A stretch of 47,908 bases of DNA from Myxococcales bacterium (lineage in GTDB: Bacteria > Myxococcota_A > Polyangia > Polyangiales > Polyangiaceae): the NCBI GenBank assembly GCA_021847645.1, contig JAJZQG010000036.1, forward strand, positions 1 to 47,908, in the 5' to 3' direction. Position 1 is the first letter of the stretch, and every line of letters begins with the position of its first letter. A model generated the notes under the pieces. That model was not told the DNA's origin, ran no database searches, and saw only the letters and a program-made list of their open reading frames with translations. Both the position numbers and the translations under genes were made by a program. Below, in pieces: positions 17,901 through 25,812 of this stretch.

Positions 17901-18469
17901 GCCGCCTGGACGTGCAATGGGAGCTTTGCCACGTGATGAGCGTGAGGGCGGAGCTGGCGAGCGGCGGGGTGGCTCGCGAGCGGCGGCCAGCGCGGTTTCG
18001 ATTCGCCATCACGGTGCGGGAGCCGGGCGTGCCGGGGGTCAAGGAGTACTTCGACCGGGACGAGATCACGATCGGTCGGGCGCCCGGGAGCGACTTGATG
18101 CTACCGAACTACAGTGTATCGCGGCGGCACGCGGTCGTGCGATATGAGCGTGGGCGGTTTTCCATTACGGACCTCGGCAGCAAGCACGGCACCAAGGTCA
18201 ACGGAAAGCGCGTGTCGGGACCGACGGAGATCTCGCCCGCGGACAGGGTCGACCTGGGCGATTTTGCGCTGCGGTTCGAGGCTGCCGGCTCGGAGGCTCG
18301 CGACGCCAGGGAGGAAGATGGGACGAAGTCGGTGAGCCAGGCGGAGACGACGCCGCCGCCCCCGATGACTCCGGAGCCCTCGTCGGCAACGCAGGAGCGC
18401 AAGGAGACTACGATCGATCTCGATGTCGGCGACTTCGTGCAAGTCATCGAGAAGGCGGAGGACGGGTGA
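14909..18469 (+). CDS. Zinc-ribbon / STAND (NACHT-like) NTPase / helical repeat / FHA protein
   Basis: A 1186-residue multidomain protein. The N-terminus carries Cys4, His7, Cys21 and Cys24, spaced like a small zinc ribbon. A P-loop NTPase follows with Walker A 'GGPGTGKTT' (139-147) and Walker B 'LIVVLDGLDE' (227-236); the DGLDE ending is typical of NACHT/STAND switch ATPases. Residues ~560-1020 are helical and Ala/Leu/Arg-rich with a TPR-like repeat rhythm. Residues ~1030-1127 are an FHA domain ('ITIGRAPGSDLMLPNYSVSR', then RRH, 'DLGSKHGTKVNGKRV'), expected to bind phosphothreonine. The tail is acidic and Pro/Glu-rich. I chose the ATG at 14909, with AGGAAAGGA upstream, because it begins at the zinc-ribbon; an upstream in-frame start at 14858 adds 17 residues. 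The likely role is as a cytoplasmic signal-sensing switch coupled to a Ser/Thr kinase. Its stop overlaps the next start (TGATG). Confidence 0.75.
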   Translation: MPRCPLHVQEDLEPKRKGWFCEECGAIVVDYQQVPLPADVAPADMRGGVEDPADTGGAHEEITRPRPVVAAPLGEAAEPLDDPPSWDLLARSSRDAARSTIARIGRGRRDPDLYVERAGVDEAVSAAALREKRAVLIVGGPGTGKTTWACRWVGSLLNDGSADDAVLFVSGPGAWRAAGKKGTDLLSGLVGAAGLKPGVVASVPELIARWAAERRAGDDERAASRRLIVVLDGLDEASAGDVLFGEIDAFVEEIGRNAWIRLIMTMRRATYDAASDRQPWAPEPPCPFRTVARLVTFYDTATRQVLPYVELRPWRKETEARSAYEVMQRSSPDASAAFRWEKLTPALRRLLCTPWCLPVFHDAFAGVDEAPSSLDAISLGHAWFDSLERTVPGLGKLLDEIGSAAMHARRLDVIDNAIAGWSAAQGDDGQRRVAALQSCGLLSWDASGTHFRHDRIAEVVLARELMRRIAPRVVPSADVLSTWARSAGTLQGAEAFPALAGALELLVTRWVTDGESGFILSLLDLEQDDVRQRLVAASLRALGAGWGDQEQAGPAATRLLDVLETASSKPERARRLLRAAWSSVAWLQGRGFGRAAGELVGLLVALARGMIGRTVDGADKQWLGRALCALAGRAEQLGNRDEALGCVQDALRLAGDGTAGGRPDAEWLRVQAMSLLQLAAMVRSDGNPADARTRGEEALRAARKLVELQGSEVSSHKLLIQTLLSLADAALEAGNPVQARGCADEAERAARLAAESFGRDAQLRRLRLDSQAVLARVCRAEQDVAAARELTDSALRSSRKLVRGEPQRVDYRLELAAMLEGHAAHLLAEHEGDLARRALDEAAGLMIALVEAHPDQTTWLRQVSQLLVTLGLVLRTRGESESSRACFEEAVRHARTYAGRAHSPTVGSELVMALAQLGHLEAAEGRRSEARRAFREALEIVRALDASGARLDDLPRVAAMLLSELGRLAAEDGDVESARWHVGEALKQLTAYMAVGPGRLDVQWELCHVMSVRAELASGGVARERRPARFRFAITVREPGVPGVKEYFDRDEITIGRAPGSDLMLPNYSVSRRHAVVRYERGRFSITDLGSKHGTKVNGKRVSGPTEISPADRVDLGDFALRFEAAGSEARDAREEDGTKSVSQAETTPPPPMTPEPSSATQERKETTIDLDVGDFVQVIEKAEDG

Positions 18470-20112
18470 TGGATCGGTGGTTGCGAAGCGCAGTGGCCGT
18501 GCTTGGTTTGACCTGCTCGATCGGCGTGGGGTGCTCGAGCGCAGGCGAGAGCAAGCCGGGGCCGGCGGGCGGTAGCCTCGACGGGTCGGCGGACGCAGAG
18601 CTCGATGCGCACTCGTCTGACACGGGGAGCGGAGGAGGCGCTACGGACGCGAGCGGCGAGACGGGAGCGAACCCATCGCCCGAGGCGGGCAGCGACGCGG
18701 GGATCGACGCTTCGCAGGACGCGCAAGGCGATGCGGCGCCCGACGCTTCGCCGGACGGCCCGGGGCCGGAGAGCGGCTCGTGCACACCGGTCGTCCCCGC
18801 TCCGGACAAGGATGCGTGGCAGATGCGCCTGCCGTCCGCGGGATTCGGCGGGATCGTGACCGCGTCCTCGGGCGGGCACAACGACGTATTCCTCAAGAGC
18901 CCGACGGACTACATACGAATCGGTGCGCGCCTCGATTGGGGTGGTACGGTGGTGTTCTTCGGGCTGACGTCCAATCCGCAGTCCAACGTGATCGACGCGA
19001 ACGACACGGGGAGGGAGCTGCAAATTGCATTGTACGATCCAACCAGGGCGATGCAGCAGTGCGCGTGGAACGCGTCGTGCCAGAGCTCGCCGTCGACGTG
19101 CGGCAACTCGATCACGTTCCTGGGCTGGGATCCGGTGCAGGGCGGCGACGAGTGCGGGCACGGGGCGCCGGTGCTGTCCTATGGGCAGGTGGGCGACGGG
19201 CTGCAGGTCTTGGTGCAGCCGCTCCAGTGGAATCCCGACTGGGCCAAGCCCGACTGCACGCAGTCGAGCTGCGGCGCGCAGGGCGTACCGGTCCAGGTGC
19301 AGTACCGGATGGTATTTCGCTTCGTGTCCGAGCACGTCGTGGAGGTGGAGACGGAAGTGTCGAGCCAGGAGAGCTTCTCTCACCCCTCGACGGCCCAGGA
19401 ATTCCCCACGCTGTACGTGTCGCACGGCGGCTCGGTGCCCGACCTGCCGCTGCTGCTCGACGCGGCCGGCCAGACGGTGGGCCTGTCGACGCCGGGCAAC
19501 GACGGATTCTACTATGACAACTTCACCTCGCCCGGGCCGTGGGTAACCTGGCAGAACACGGCGTCGAACTATGGCGTCGGGATCGCCATGGACCAGGGCG
19601 TACGTGACTTTCAAGGGTGGCGCGGCGACGGCGTCACGGCGCCGTACTTTCACAACGTCCGCGCGCGGGTGGCGTTCGGTCTGGCCGCCGGAGGCGTGGT
19701 GCGCGGTCTGTCGTATCTGGCTCTCGGAGGCTTCGCGACGGTCCAGAGCGAGCTCGAGAAAGCGCTTGGCAAGCGGCCGCCGTTCGGTACGGTGGATTCG
19801 CCGGCGTCCGGCACTACCACGACCTACACGCCGGGCTCGCCGATCCAGGTCGCGGGCTGGGCGCTGGACACGGATCCGGTGGCGCAAGTGGATATTCAAG
19901 TGGACGGCGTGTCCGTGGCCCAGCTGCCCGTCAGCGGCAACAGGCCCGACGTTTGTGCGGTATATCCCATGTACGCTGGCTGCCCGAACGTGGGATTCGC
20001 CGGGTCTGTCCCGACGGACGGTTTGAGCTCGTGCGCGCACCTGCTCCGGGTGGTGGCCAGGGATGCACAAGGGAACGCCAGCGTGCTCGGCGAGCGGCTG
20101 ATCACGCCTTGA
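18469..20112 (+). CDS. Lipoprotein with Asp/Ala/Gly linker, unknown catalytic role
   Basis: A 547-residue predicted lipoprotein. The signal peptide ends 'SIGVGCSSAG', with the lipidated Cys at about residue 22. A low-complexity linker rich in Asp, Ala, Ser and Gly runs to ~100. Residues ~105-440 form a beta-rich folded region with several Cys ('CAWNASCQSSPSTCGN') that I do not recognise; 'VVEVETEVSSQESF' and a preceding 'YRMVFRFVSEH' suggest a beta-sandwich. Residues ~445-547 ('IQVAGWALDTDPVAQVDIQV' onward) look like an Ig-like or 'cell-surface adhesion' C-terminal module. The ATG at 18469 shares its A with the upstream TGA, so translation is coupled to the STAND/FHA gene; a GTG one codon earlier is a less likely start. 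The pairing suggests the two proteins act in one pathway across the envelope. Confidence 0.72.
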   Translation: MDRWLRSAVAVLGLTCSIGVGCSSAGESKPGPAGGSLDGSADAELDAHSSDTGSGGGATDASGETGANPSPEAGSDAGIDASQDAQGDAAPDASPDGPGPESGSCTPVVPAPDKDAWQMRLPSAGFGGIVTASSGGHNDVFLKSPTDYIRIGARLDWGGTVVFFGLTSNPQSNVIDANDTGRELQIALYDPTRAMQQCAWNASCQSSPSTCGNSITFLGWDPVQGGDECGHGAPVLSYGQVGDGLQVLVQPLQWNPDWAKPDCTQSSCGAQGVPVQVQYRMVFRFVSEHVVEVETEVSSQESFSHPSTAQEFPTLYVSHGGSVPDLPLLLDAAGQTVGLSTPGNDGFYYDNFTSPGPWVTWQNTASNYGVGIAMDQGVRDFQGWRGDGVTAPYFHNVRARVAFGLAAGGVVRGLSYLALGGFATVQSELEKALGKRPPFGTVDSPASGTTTTYTPGSPIQVAGWALDTDPVAQVDIQVDGVSVAQLPVSGNRPDVCAVYPMYAGCPNVGFAGSVPTDGLSSCAHLLRVVARDAQGNASVLGERLITP

Positions 20113-20125
20113 GAAAGGGACGCGG

Positions 20126-21357
20126 GTGCGCCTATCGGCCCGCACAAGGGCCAGGAGCGGGACAGTGGTGAATCCGTCGCCTCTCCGGGGCCGGGGTTCC
20201 CGAAAGACCCAGGTCGAGTCGGCTGCCAGCGGCGGCGCCCCGGTTCAGGAGGGGCTTGCAGGTACGCCAGCAGCGCGGATACTCCTCGACCGGCCCCGCA
20301 CCGTTCTTGGCCGCGAGGGAGCCGATGTCGTGCTCGACAGCCCGGTATTCTCCCGACGTCATGCCGTCATCGAACCATCCGCGCGAGGCTTGATTGTGCG
20401 CGACTGGGCTCGATGAATGGCACGTTCGCGGGAGGACGGCGCGTGCCCGGCGCTCCGCTGCCGGCCGGCGCGGTGTTCCGTATCGGACCGTTCCTGCTGC
20501 AGGTCGACACGACGCACCTGTCGGTACTCGACACGCGTGGTGCGCGTCGACGCCGCGAACCTCGTCAAGCGCGTGGGCGGCGGCCGGTCGATCCTGAGGG
20601 ACGTTTCGTTGTCGATCCTTCCGGGGGAGCTCGTCGCGCCGGTGGGCGGAAGCGGTGCGGGCAAGAGTACGCTGATGAGGGCCCTGGCGGGCCAGTCCGA
20701 GCCCACATCCGGGGTTGTCACTTTCAACGGTGACGACGCTCGCGAGATGTTCGAACTCTCTCGCGGCATGAGCGGCTATGTCCCTCAAGAAGACATCGTA
20801 CACGGTGCGCTGCCGGTGCGAAGGGCGCTGGCGTACGCGGGCCGGCTGCGCCTGCCCGCCGACATGGGCCGCGCCGAGATCCGTCGGCGCATCGATACCG
20901 CCTTGGCCGAGGTCGAGCTGTCCGAGCACGCCCACAAGCGCATCGCGCAGCTTCCCGGCGGTCAGCGAAAGCGCGTCAGCATTGCCGTCGAGCTGCTGGC
21001 CGACCCGAGCTTGTTCTTCCTCGACGAGCCCACGAGCGGCCTGCATCCGGAACTCGAGAAGAAGATGATGCGGTGCGCGAGACTACGAAGGAGGGCGCGG
21101 TGGTGCGCCGCGAGCGGCTGGCCGGACTGCGTCTCGGGCCCTACCCGGTCTTGCCGTGGTTCACGTTCAGCCGCTGGGCGACCGAAGCGTACGCGGCTAC
21201 CGCGAACCTCGCGGGGTTTCCGGCACTGCGCAAGATTGCCGAGTACGCGCACACCCAGGCCAACCTCCTGGCGAAGTGGGGCGTTCTGGCTGGCGCGTCG
21301 GCCTTGTTCATGAGCTTGGCCGCGGAGCGGCTCGCCCGGTGTAGCCGCAGCGAATGA
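20126..21357 (+). pseudogene. Decayed FHA-domain ABC exporter (ATPase plus permease) gene
   Basis: This is the wreck of an FHA-ABC transporter gene of the Rv1747 type. From the GTG at 20126 (GAGAAAGGGA upstream), an FHA domain begins ('TVLGREGADVVLDSPVFSR') and stops at TGA 20414-20416. Restoring one C after 20404 would give 'RDLGSMNGTFAGGRRV', so a single-base deletion broke the FHA domain. A second frame change near 20535-20545 joins to the ATPase: Walker A 'GGSGAGKST', signature 'LPGGQRKRVSIA' and Walker B 'LFFLDEPTSGLHPE'. The text then jumps at ~21072 into 'RRERLAGLRLGPY', part of the permease, and again to 'FSRWATEAYAATANL' near the permease C-terminus. Several hundred residues are missing, including most of the membrane domain, so no functional product is expected. 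It lies directly downstream of the STAND-FHA pair. Confidence 0.88.
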
Positions 21358-21760
21358 GTCGGAGTTGAGCGCCGTCGCGGCCAACGCAAAGCAGCCATCC
21401 GATCGCCCTGCAGTCACTCCAGGCGGCCGTTGTTCCGGCTTGGGCAGCGCGGTGCCGCGACGCACAATCTCGCCTGCTCGCTGCGCGGCAGTATGCCACA
21501 GTGGAGCACAATGACCCGCTGAGCGCGCGGGACGATCGCTCGACGGGAGGCGCGCGAGGACGACGGCGGAGCGCGAATGGGCGCCGAACAGGCCGCCACC
21601 CACGCTTTGGGGGGCCAGGCACACGGATTGCTCCCGCACTCGTGCGAGGGGCCAGCACCCCACCGGGTGGGTCGCCCCTTGGAACTGCGTTCCCCGCCCG
21701 GCGCACCATGACGGTGTGCCGCTGTCGGCGAGCGATACCTCTGGCCATCAGGAGGATCGC
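21358..21760. other. 403-base intergenic region
   Basis: This stretch lies between the FHA-ABC pseudogene and the BON-domain gene. It may hold further decayed remnants of the exporter, but I find no recognisable protein similarity in any frame. A 146-residue frame on the minus strand is Arg-rich and looks like a shadow. AGGAGG at 21750-21755 is the ribosome site of the BON-domain gene, whose promoter should also lie here. Confidence 0.45.
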
Positions 21761-22933
21761 ATGCGTCTCCTCGACATGTTCCCATCCCAGGTGGTCCGCG
21801 TGGCGCGCTTGGCCGCCGCGCCTGCTCTTCTCGCGCTAGCCGGCGTCGTGGCGGTGGGCTGCGGCCACGTCGCCCAAGGCCACGTCGCTACGGCCGTGCC
21901 AGCCGCGGCCGCTTTGGCGCCGCCGTCCGCGCGCCGGGCTAGTTCCCCGGACGCCGAGACGTCAACCCTGTCCCGATCGGATCTCGACGTGGGGCAGGCC
22001 GTGGAAGACAGGCTCGCGACCGATCACGTCGTGCCCCTGCATTCCGTTCGTGTCGACGTGAACCAAGGCATCGTGCGTTTGAGTGGCTTCGTGGACGACC
22101 TATTGGCGTACCAACGGGCGCCCCGCGAAGCGGAGAATGTGCCAGGCGTGCGGGGCGTGGTGAACGATATCGTCGTGCGGCGCAGCAGCGACGACGACGC
22201 GGCCACCTGGCTCGGGGTGAATCAGGCACTGGCGACCAATCCGGCTACCGCGCCGTACGCGTTCGACGTGAGCGTTTCCGCGGGCAAGGTGACCTTGCAG
22301 GGCAATGTCGACTCGTGGGCCGAGCGACAGCTCGCCCGGCAGATCGCCTCCCGAGTGGACGGTGTGGTTGCCGTGGACAATCGCGTCTTCGTGCGGTTCG
22401 ATGCGTCGCGCCCGGACACGGAGATAAGAAACGATGTCCGGCAGCGACTCGCCGAGGACGTGGGATTGCGGTCGGACCACATCGGGGTGGCGGTCAAGGG
22501 CGGTAGGGTCACATTGCGCGGTTTCGTGGGCAGCGATCGGGAGCGGGACCTTGCCATCCACGACACGAAGGTGAAAGGGGTGAGGGCCGTGAACGCCGAG
22601 GCGCTCCAAGCGCCCTGGTGGAGAGCTCGTCTGGAGGGAAGGCAGCCGGTCGCGGCGGCCACGCCGGCGGTCCTGCGGCGTACGATCCGGGACGAATTCG
22701 CCGCGGATGCGTTCGTGGCCGCGCCGCGGCCCCAGGTGGCGGTGAGCGACGGTGTTGCGATGTTGTCCGGCCAGGTCGCCAACCCCAGGGAGAGGCGAGC
22801 GGTCGTGCGTGACGCATTCGATACCGTGGGGATTCACGCCGTGCGCTACGACCTGCACCTCGCGCCCGTCCCGCTGCCGTTCGGCAATCCGTCGGAAGAG
22901 GGCACGGGAGCGAGCCGCGTGCCCGTCGCCTAG
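21761..22933 (+). CDS. Exported protein with four BON domains
   Basis: A 390-residue protein with a hydrophobic N-terminal export signal ending 'VVAVGCGHV', a plausible though weak lipobox. After an Ala/Pro-rich linker there are four BON domains in tandem, each with the pattern of a helix, an 'I/V-x-V-x-x-G-x-V-x-L-x-G-x-V' hairpin and a second helix: 'VNQGIVRLSGFV', 'VSAGKVTLQGNV', 'VKGGRVTLRGFV' and 'VSDGVAMLSGQV'. BON domains bind phospholipid membranes; OsmY, with two, helps outer-membrane protein biogenesis and osmotic shock survival. Four copies are at the long end of the family. The start at 21761 is fixed by AGGAGG nearby; an upstream in-frame start at 21716 would put 15 polar residues before the signal. 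It looks monocistronic, with gaps of 403 and 298 bases on its sides. Confidence 0.87.
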   Translation: MRLLDMFPSQVVRVARLAAAPALLALAGVVAVGCGHVAQGHVATAVPAAAALAPPSARRASSPDAETSTLSRSDLDVGQAVEDRLATDHVVPLHSVRVDVNQGIVRLSGFVDDLLAYQRAPREAENVPGVRGVVNDIVVRRSSDDDAATWLGVNQALATNPATAPYAFDVSVSAGKVTLQGNVDSWAERQLARQIASRVDGVVAVDNRVFVRFDASRPDTEIRNDVRQRLAEDVGLRSDHIGVAVKGGRVTLRGFVGSDRERDLAIHDTKVKGVRAVNAEALQAPWWRARLEGRQPVAAATPAVLRRTIRDEFAADAFVAAPRPQVAVSDGVAMLSGQVANPRERRAVVRDAFDTVGIHAVRYDLHLAPVPLPFGNPSEEGTGASRVPVA

Positions 22934-23231
22934 CCGGACCCATCGCGGCACACAGCGTCCCTCCGAATCCGGGCAGTCGTTCACGGCGACGACGTCTGGC
23001 GTGTGAGCTGGCTGCTAGCTGGGATGGTTTGAAATCTGGACGGTCCGAATACAGGACAGTCGTTCTGTTCGAGATTCGGACCGGGCGTGCTTTGCTGGCA
23101 TTGTGCGATTGTGCACAGACATGGTGAAAGTGGCTTGATGTGTAGGGAATTGAATTAGCCAACGGACCCGGCGTCCATAGGTGCGCTGGCGGGCACGGCC
23201 CTTGCGATAGCGTATCATCGGAGGGTCCCCG
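22934..23231. promoter_or_regulatory. 298-base intergenic region with a dyad upstream of the hydrolase gene
   Basis: This region is noticeably less GC-rich than its surroundings, as expected of a regulatory region. It carries the inverted repeat listed separately at 23041-23083 and a GGAGGG ribosome site at about 23220-23225 for the hydrolase gene. I see no gene in it. Confidence 0.5.
23041..23083. promoter_or_regulatory. 10-bp perfect inverted repeat, operator or hairpin
   Basis: CGGTCCGAAT at 23041-23050 is the exact reverse complement of ATTCGGACCG at 23074-23083. The 23-base spacer holds a second, smaller dyad (ACAG at 23051 and CTGT at 23065). The site lies ~150 bases upstream of the hydrolase start and ~110 bases after the BON-domain gene stop. 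It could be a protein-binding operator, a leader hairpin, or part of a terminator, though no T-tract follows. Confidence 0.45.
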
Positions 23232-24380
23232 ATGAACCGCGTTGCGCTCCCCAAGAAGACCATCGTCGCTCTCGCAGCAGCCAGCTCGGCGTTCCTCGTC
23301 AGCCTTTCGGCGATGGCCGCTGGTGGCCCTCAGATTCAGTACGTCTGGAGCTGCGCCGGCAACACGGCGGGCTGCGGCGGAACCATCGTCTTCATCCATG
23401 GCAAGGCGGACTGCAGCAAGAACATGTCGGACTGCAACTCCGGCACCTCCACCACGGGGCCCCTGGGGTACTGGACCAACGGGGCGAACAACGCCGACAT
23501 GCTGAACGAGGCAACGACCAAGTACGTGTCGAACGGCACCGTGTACTACGAGGCCTTCTCGCTGGGCTACGACCTTGCCAGCCAGGGGTTCTGGGGTTCG
23601 GCGAACGACGTGGGGAGCTGTTTGCAGGACCTCTTCCAAGGGACCAACAACTCCGGGTGCAACCCGTCACGCTACCAGAGGTCGCAGATCCACATCGTCA
23701 CCCACAGCGCTGGCGCCACGGTGATCGACCGGCTGCTGTCGACCGGCTGGTACGATATCAACAGCCACCTCGTGGGCAACGTAGTGACGCTCGCCCCGGC
23801 GCTCGCCGGCTCCAGGGCGTCGAGCGCCTTGTACGGTGTGGATGGCTACGGCGGCTTTTGCAGCACGCTGGTCAGCTGGCTGGCTGGCTGGTCCCTCAAG
23901 AACAACGCCGCGGCATCGCTCACGCGCGGCACGGTGGTGGGCGAGGCGAACAAGGGCTACGCAGGGCGCTCGCCTCGCTGGCTATTGAAGGTCACGACCA
24001 CGGGTGGAAGCTATTCGGCGAACAACGACGGCGCGGGCACCTTGTGGGGCGGCGTGACGGTGCGGGAAGACGACAACGATTTCGCGATGGGCACACTGGC
24101 GGGGTGCTTGGGGTACAGCAGCTCGGACGACACGGACGGGCTGCTGTACTGGTCGGATAGCGATCCGACGAACAACACTGCCGCCAATGGATGTCCGACC
24201 GGCGACCATAGCTGCCACTACTACTCGCAGTACTCCGGGGCGTACTGGCACTGGTTCGAGAGCTGGGCCAACCACAGCCACAGCCGTGACGACGCCTACA
24301 ACACGCTCGGTGACTGGCAATCGACCAGCGGGTGCTACACGCGCACGCCGGGAACTTGCGTGGGCCAGTACGCCTGGTAG
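23232..24380 (+). CDS. Secreted alpha/beta hydrolase (lipase/esterase-like)
   Basis: A 382-residue protein with a clear signal peptide ('IVALAAASSAFLVSLSAMAA'). The mature part has the alpha/beta-hydrolase layout: 'TIVFIHGKAD' (oxyanion-hole strand, ~51-60), then the nucleophile elbow 'IHIVTHSAGATVID' with Ser159. The elbow reads T-H-S-x-G instead of G-x-S-x-G, seen in some lipase-like families. The catalytic His may be in 'WFESWANHSHSRDD'. Ten or more Cys suggest disulfides. The substrate is unknown; lipid, ester or polymer are all possible. The start is supported by GGAGGG just upstream. The next gene begins 12 bases after its stop, so they form an operon, and that product is a membrane-anchored periplasmic protein that could assist folding or export of this enzyme. 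Confidence 0.8.
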   Translation: MNRVALPKKTIVALAAASSAFLVSLSAMAAGGPQIQYVWSCAGNTAGCGGTIVFIHGKADCSKNMSDCNSGTSTTGPLGYWTNGANNADMLNEATTKYVSNGTVYYEAFSLGYDLASQGFWGSANDVGSCLQDLFQGTNNSGCNPSRYQRSQIHIVTHSAGATVIDRLLSTGWYDINSHLVGNVVTLAPALAGSRASSALYGVDGYGGFCSTLVSWLAGWSLKNNAAASLTRGTVVGEANKGYAGRSPRWLLKVTTTGGSYSANNDGAGTLWGGVTVREDDNDFAMGTLAGCLGYSSSDDTDGLLYWSDSDPTNNTAANGCPTGDHSCHYYSQYSGAYWHWFESWANHSHSRDDAYNTLGDWQSTSGCYTRTPGTCVGQYAW

Positions 24381-24392
24381 TCTGGAATCCAC

Positions 24393-25727
24393 ATGCCGCG
24401 AAGGCGTGAGCCCGCGTCTCCGAAACATCTTGAGCCCGAAACGGCGCCTGGGCGCTGGCGGCTGATTCTCAGTGGCCTGGCGGCCGTCGTCCTGCTCGCC
24501 GCTGTCATCTTCCTCGTTGCAAGGCCCGAGCCGGAACGCGCGCCTGCGGCCACCACGAGGCGCCAACTCCGCGAGCAACCCGTCCCGGTTTCCGCACCCA
24601 CGCGCCTCAACCGCGCGCCGATCGCGGCGCCGGCGCCGGACATCGCAAGTGCTGCGCCGGTCGACTCGACGAACCTCGACCCTTCCCACGGCGACGACTT
24701 CATGGCGGAGGCGCACCTGCCTCCGCATCCGCCCGAATACCCGCCCGGCAGTCAACCCCTGACCGAGGGCGTCGACCCGATGATGCAGCCGCGCGAGACG
24801 AATCCCGTCGATGCGAAGACCGGAATCTCGGTGAGCTTCGGTCCCCGCGTAGCGGTGGTTCACCCGCCCGATCCGCTCGTGATCGATCTGGAGGTGACGG
24901 ACAAGTCGGGCCAGCGTTTGCCGATCTCGGACGGTGTCGTGCGGTTCCGGCCCGATGGCACCACCCCGGAAGCCGGACCCTGGTACTCGACGCCGCTGGT
25001 CGACGACGGCTCAGGGCGGGATCTGGCGCGAGACGACCTGCAATACTCGGCGACGTTCGCGCCCACTGCGGAGCAGAAAGCGGCCCTGTTTGCAGGTGGA
25101 TCGCACGTGTACGTGGAAGTGCAATTCGAAGCCCCGAACAGCCTGGGCAGGCGCCTGTACGCTACAGCGATGCAGTACAGCAGGCAGCCCAGCGCGTCGC
25201 TCAACGGCAAGTACAAGGACGCCATCGAAGGCGGTAGCCTGGTCGTCCAGGCGGGAGTGACGGCGAAAGCCGCGGGCAACTACCGGCTGATCGCGTCGCT
25301 CTACGGTCCCGATGGCGAACAGGCATTGGCGTTCGCGTCGAAAGCCGCGCACCTCGAGCAGGGTGACGGCTGGATTCCGTTGCTGTTCTTCGGCAAAATC
25401 CTGCACGACGGGGGGATCGACGGGCCCTACGAGCTCAGGTATCTCATGCTCTCGGAGGAGATTGTCGGTGTCGACGTGATTCCCGGGCAGACGGTCGATC
25501 ACGCCTACAAGACGAAGGGCTATGCAGCCGGCGACTTCTCTGCGGACCCGTACGCGGCTCCGGCGCCGACGTTTCCCATTGTCGACATGAACAGTCCGTC
25601 GCAGCAGGACAAGCCCCCGCCCGCATTCGGGGCACAGGATCGGTCCGGAAAGGCTGGCACTTCCGCTCCCTTCGTGACCCGGCCCGGAGAAGCCCCGGCT
25701 CCCACCGGCGACACGAATGGCAAGTAG
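24393..25727 (+). CDS. Membrane-anchored envelope protein, partner of the hydrolase
   Basis: A 444-residue protein with a basic N-terminus, one transmembrane segment ('LILSGLAAVVLLAAVIFLVA', ~25-44), and a large presumably periplasmic part. After a Pro/Ala-rich stretch (~50-115), residues ~140-380 contain beta-sandwich-like repeats ('VVHPPDPLVIDLEVTDKSGQ', 'LYATAMQYSRQPSASLNGKY', 'LYGPDGEQALAFASKAAHL'). They recall DUF4785/choice-of-anchor-X-type proteins, but that match is weak. The C-terminal ~60 residues are Pro/Ala-rich. The gene starts 12 bases after the secreted hydrolase stop. The topology (one N-terminal anchor, folded periplasmic body) is like that of lipase-specific foldases, though the sequence is not Lif. 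A dedicated chaperone, inhibitor or wall-proximal partner are the options. No catalytic motif seen. Confidence 0.7.
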   Translation: MPRRREPASPKHLEPETAPGRWRLILSGLAAVVLLAAVIFLVARPEPERAPAATTRRQLREQPVPVSAPTRLNRAPIAAPAPDIASAAPVDSTNLDPSHGDDFMAEAHLPPHPPEYPPGSQPLTEGVDPMMQPRETNPVDAKTGISVSFGPRVAVVHPPDPLVIDLEVTDKSGQRLPISDGVVRFRPDGTTPEAGPWYSTPLVDDGSGRDLARDDLQYSATFAPTAEQKAALFAGGSHVYVEVQFEAPNSLGRRLYATAMQYSRQPSASLNGKYKDAIEGGSLVVQAGVTAKAAGNYRLIASLYGPDGEQALAFASKAAHLEQGDGWIPLLFFGKILHDGGIDGPYELRYLMLSEEIVGVDVIPGQTVDHAYKTKGYAAGDFSADPYAAPAPTFPIVDMNSPSQQDKPPPAFGAQDRSGKAGTSAPFVTRPGEAPAPTGDTNGK

Positions 25728-25812
25728 CTGGGACTGGGTGCGCCCCGTTGGTTGTCGACCTCGACGGCCCTGCTCGGGCTGCCCGCAGCTGGCGCCGCCG
25801 CGGATCCGCTGA

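Noticed and set aside
14909..18469. Transcription activator of the MalT/LuxR type
   Set aside because: There is a STAND-like ATPase and helical repeats but no helix-turn-helix; the C-terminus is an FHA domain.
21308..21748. 146-residue minus-strand frame in the gap upstream of the BON-domain gene
   Set aside because: Arg-rich, no ribosome site, overlaps the pseudogene remnant; treated as shadow.
24393..25727. Lipase-specific foldase (Lif)
   Set aside because: The topology and position fit, but the body is beta-rich and lacks the helical Lif text; kept as an unknown partner.
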